From positions 1 through 6,589 of the forward strand of contig CALWSX010000181.1 in the NCBI GenBank assembly GCA_944384285.1: 6,589 bases of DNA. Reading direction: 5' to 3'. The position numbers and the translations under genes are program-made. The notes below the pieces were generated by a model. It did not search any database. It saw only the letters and a list, made by a program, of their open reading frames with translations, and was not told the DNA's origin. The DNA is from an uncultured Lachnospiraceae bacterium. GTDB taxonomy: Bacteria > Bacillota > Clostridia > Lachnospirales > Anaerotignaceae. This document shows, piece after piece, positions 5,871 to 6,589 of this stretch; position 1 is the stretch's first letter, and each line of letters opens with the position of its first letter.

Positions 5871-6589
5871 TTGAAATCTAAATTCATTTCTTCTATATGT
5901 TTTGGCATATTATGGCTAACTATATCATTTGTTTTTGCAATTAATTGGGCAAAAGATGTTTCATACATTTTCTCAAAAGTTTATGTTTGGTGGATAATTT
6001 TAGGAATTGCATTACTCCCCGGTTTTTTAATGAGTACTATGTTTTTTTCAAACATACTAAATTGGAAATTAAAAAAATATCAATATACTGCAGAAGATAC
6101 CACAATTATTATGTGTGCACATAACGAAGAAAAAACTATAGGAAATGCTATCAGAAAAATATTAGAACAGGAATATAAAGGACATATTTGTTTCTTAGTT
6201 ATAGATAATAATTCTGTTGATAGAACTAAAGAAGAAATAATTAAGATGAAAAAAATAATTTGTAAAAACTGCTCTGTGGAATATGTTTTTTGTGAAAAAA
6301 AAGGAAAAGCTTTTGCATTAAATACTGGATTATCAATGGTTTCTACTCCATATTTTATTACAGTAGATGCAGATACTTATTTGGAAAAAAACGCAGTACA
6401 AAAAATTATGAACCATATTGTTTCATGTGAAAATGCATGTGTTGCAGGAAACTTATTTGTACAAAATGCAAATTCTTCTTTATGTACAAAAATGCAAAAC
6501 TACGATTATTTGTTGAGTATTGCGAGTATAAAACGTTTTCAAGGAAGTTATAACTCTACATTAGTAGCACAAGGAGCTTTCAGCGCTTA
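5871..6589 (+). CDS. Membrane-anchored family 2 glycosyltransferase (processive polysaccharide-synthase type); partial, C-terminus cut by window edge
   Basis: The frame is open from TTG at 5871 to the right edge, giving 239 complete codons. Two N-terminal membrane segments (about 7-25 and 38-60) precede a GT-A catalytic domain. Visible motifs are TTIIMCAHNEE (77-87), the nucleotide-binding strand VIDNNSVDRT (110-119), KKGKAFALNTGL (143-154) and the DxD-type metal/UDP site VDADTYL (165-171). Near 204-239 it has MQNYDYLLSIASIKRFQ followed by GAFSA, which aligns by eye with the acceptor region of PgaC/IcaA-type poly-N-acetylglucosamine synthases and related hyaluronan-synthase-like enzymes. Such proteins usually have about 400-480 residues, so the Q-x-x-R-W motif and C-terminal membrane segments should lie beyond the window. 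The substrate cannot be told. The TTG start is chosen for AGAGGTGAT just upstream; no in-frame ATG lies close by, and the protein starts with KSKF and then a membrane segment. The SLH gene is its divergent neighbour. Confidence 0.88.
   Translation, partial: MKSKFISSICFGILWLTISFVFAINWAKDVSYIFSKVYVWWIILGIALLPGFLMSTMFFSNILNWKLKKYQYTAEDTTIIMCAHNEEKTIGNAIRKILEQEYKGHICFLVIDNNSVDRTKEEIIKMKKIICKNCSVEYVFCEKKGKAFALNTGLSMVSTPYFITVDADTYLEKNAVQKIMNHIVSCENACVAGNLFVQNANSSLCTKMQNYDYLLSIASIKRFQGSYNSTLVAQGAFSA

Overview
The window is AT-rich DNA, with poly-A/T intergenic stretches and Gram-positive-type Shine-Dalgarno sites (GGAGG, AAAGGAG). Every gene in it encodes a cell-surface, secreted or membrane protein. 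Three SLH modules, BspA-type leucine-rich repeats, Listeria-Bacteroides (InlB B-type) repeats, copper-amine-oxidase-like 'stalk' domains and an RsiV-like DUF4163/DUF3298 protein together point to a low-GC anaerobic Firmicute of the Clostridia/Tissierellia kind, perhaps host-associated. The genus cannot be named from this sequence.

Layout: three genes run leftward. The first in transcription order is a 1243-residue S-layer-type surface protein (1745-5476), closed by a perfect 17-bp stem plus T-run terminator at 1691-1735. Next comes a 290-residue secreted protein with a degenerate stalk domain and an RsiV-like C-terminus (710-1582). It lies only 48 bp upstream of a third secreted protein (stalk domain plus the probable start of WG-type repeats), which runs off the left edge (1-661). 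The last two probably share a transcript.

A 394-bp, extremely AT-rich divergent intergenic region (5477-5870) separates the SLH gene from a rightward gene for a membrane-bound family 2 glycosyltransferase. That gene starts with TTG at 5871 and runs off the right edge.

How the genes may work together: the SLH protein should attach non-covalently to a secondary cell-wall polysaccharide and display repeat domains outward, and the two small secreted proteins belong to the same envelope setting. The glycosyltransferase resembles processive exopolysaccharide synthases, so it may make a surface or wall glycan. A functional link to the SLH protein is only positional.

The points most worth a second look are a perfectly spaced tandem 12-cysteine module at the mature N-terminus of the SLH protein and a predicted hairpin that would hide the glycosyltransferase's ribosome binding site behind an anti-Shine-Dalgarno-like sequence. 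I see no RNA gene, CRISPR array, insertion sequence or phage feature, and no clearly novel multi-gene system.
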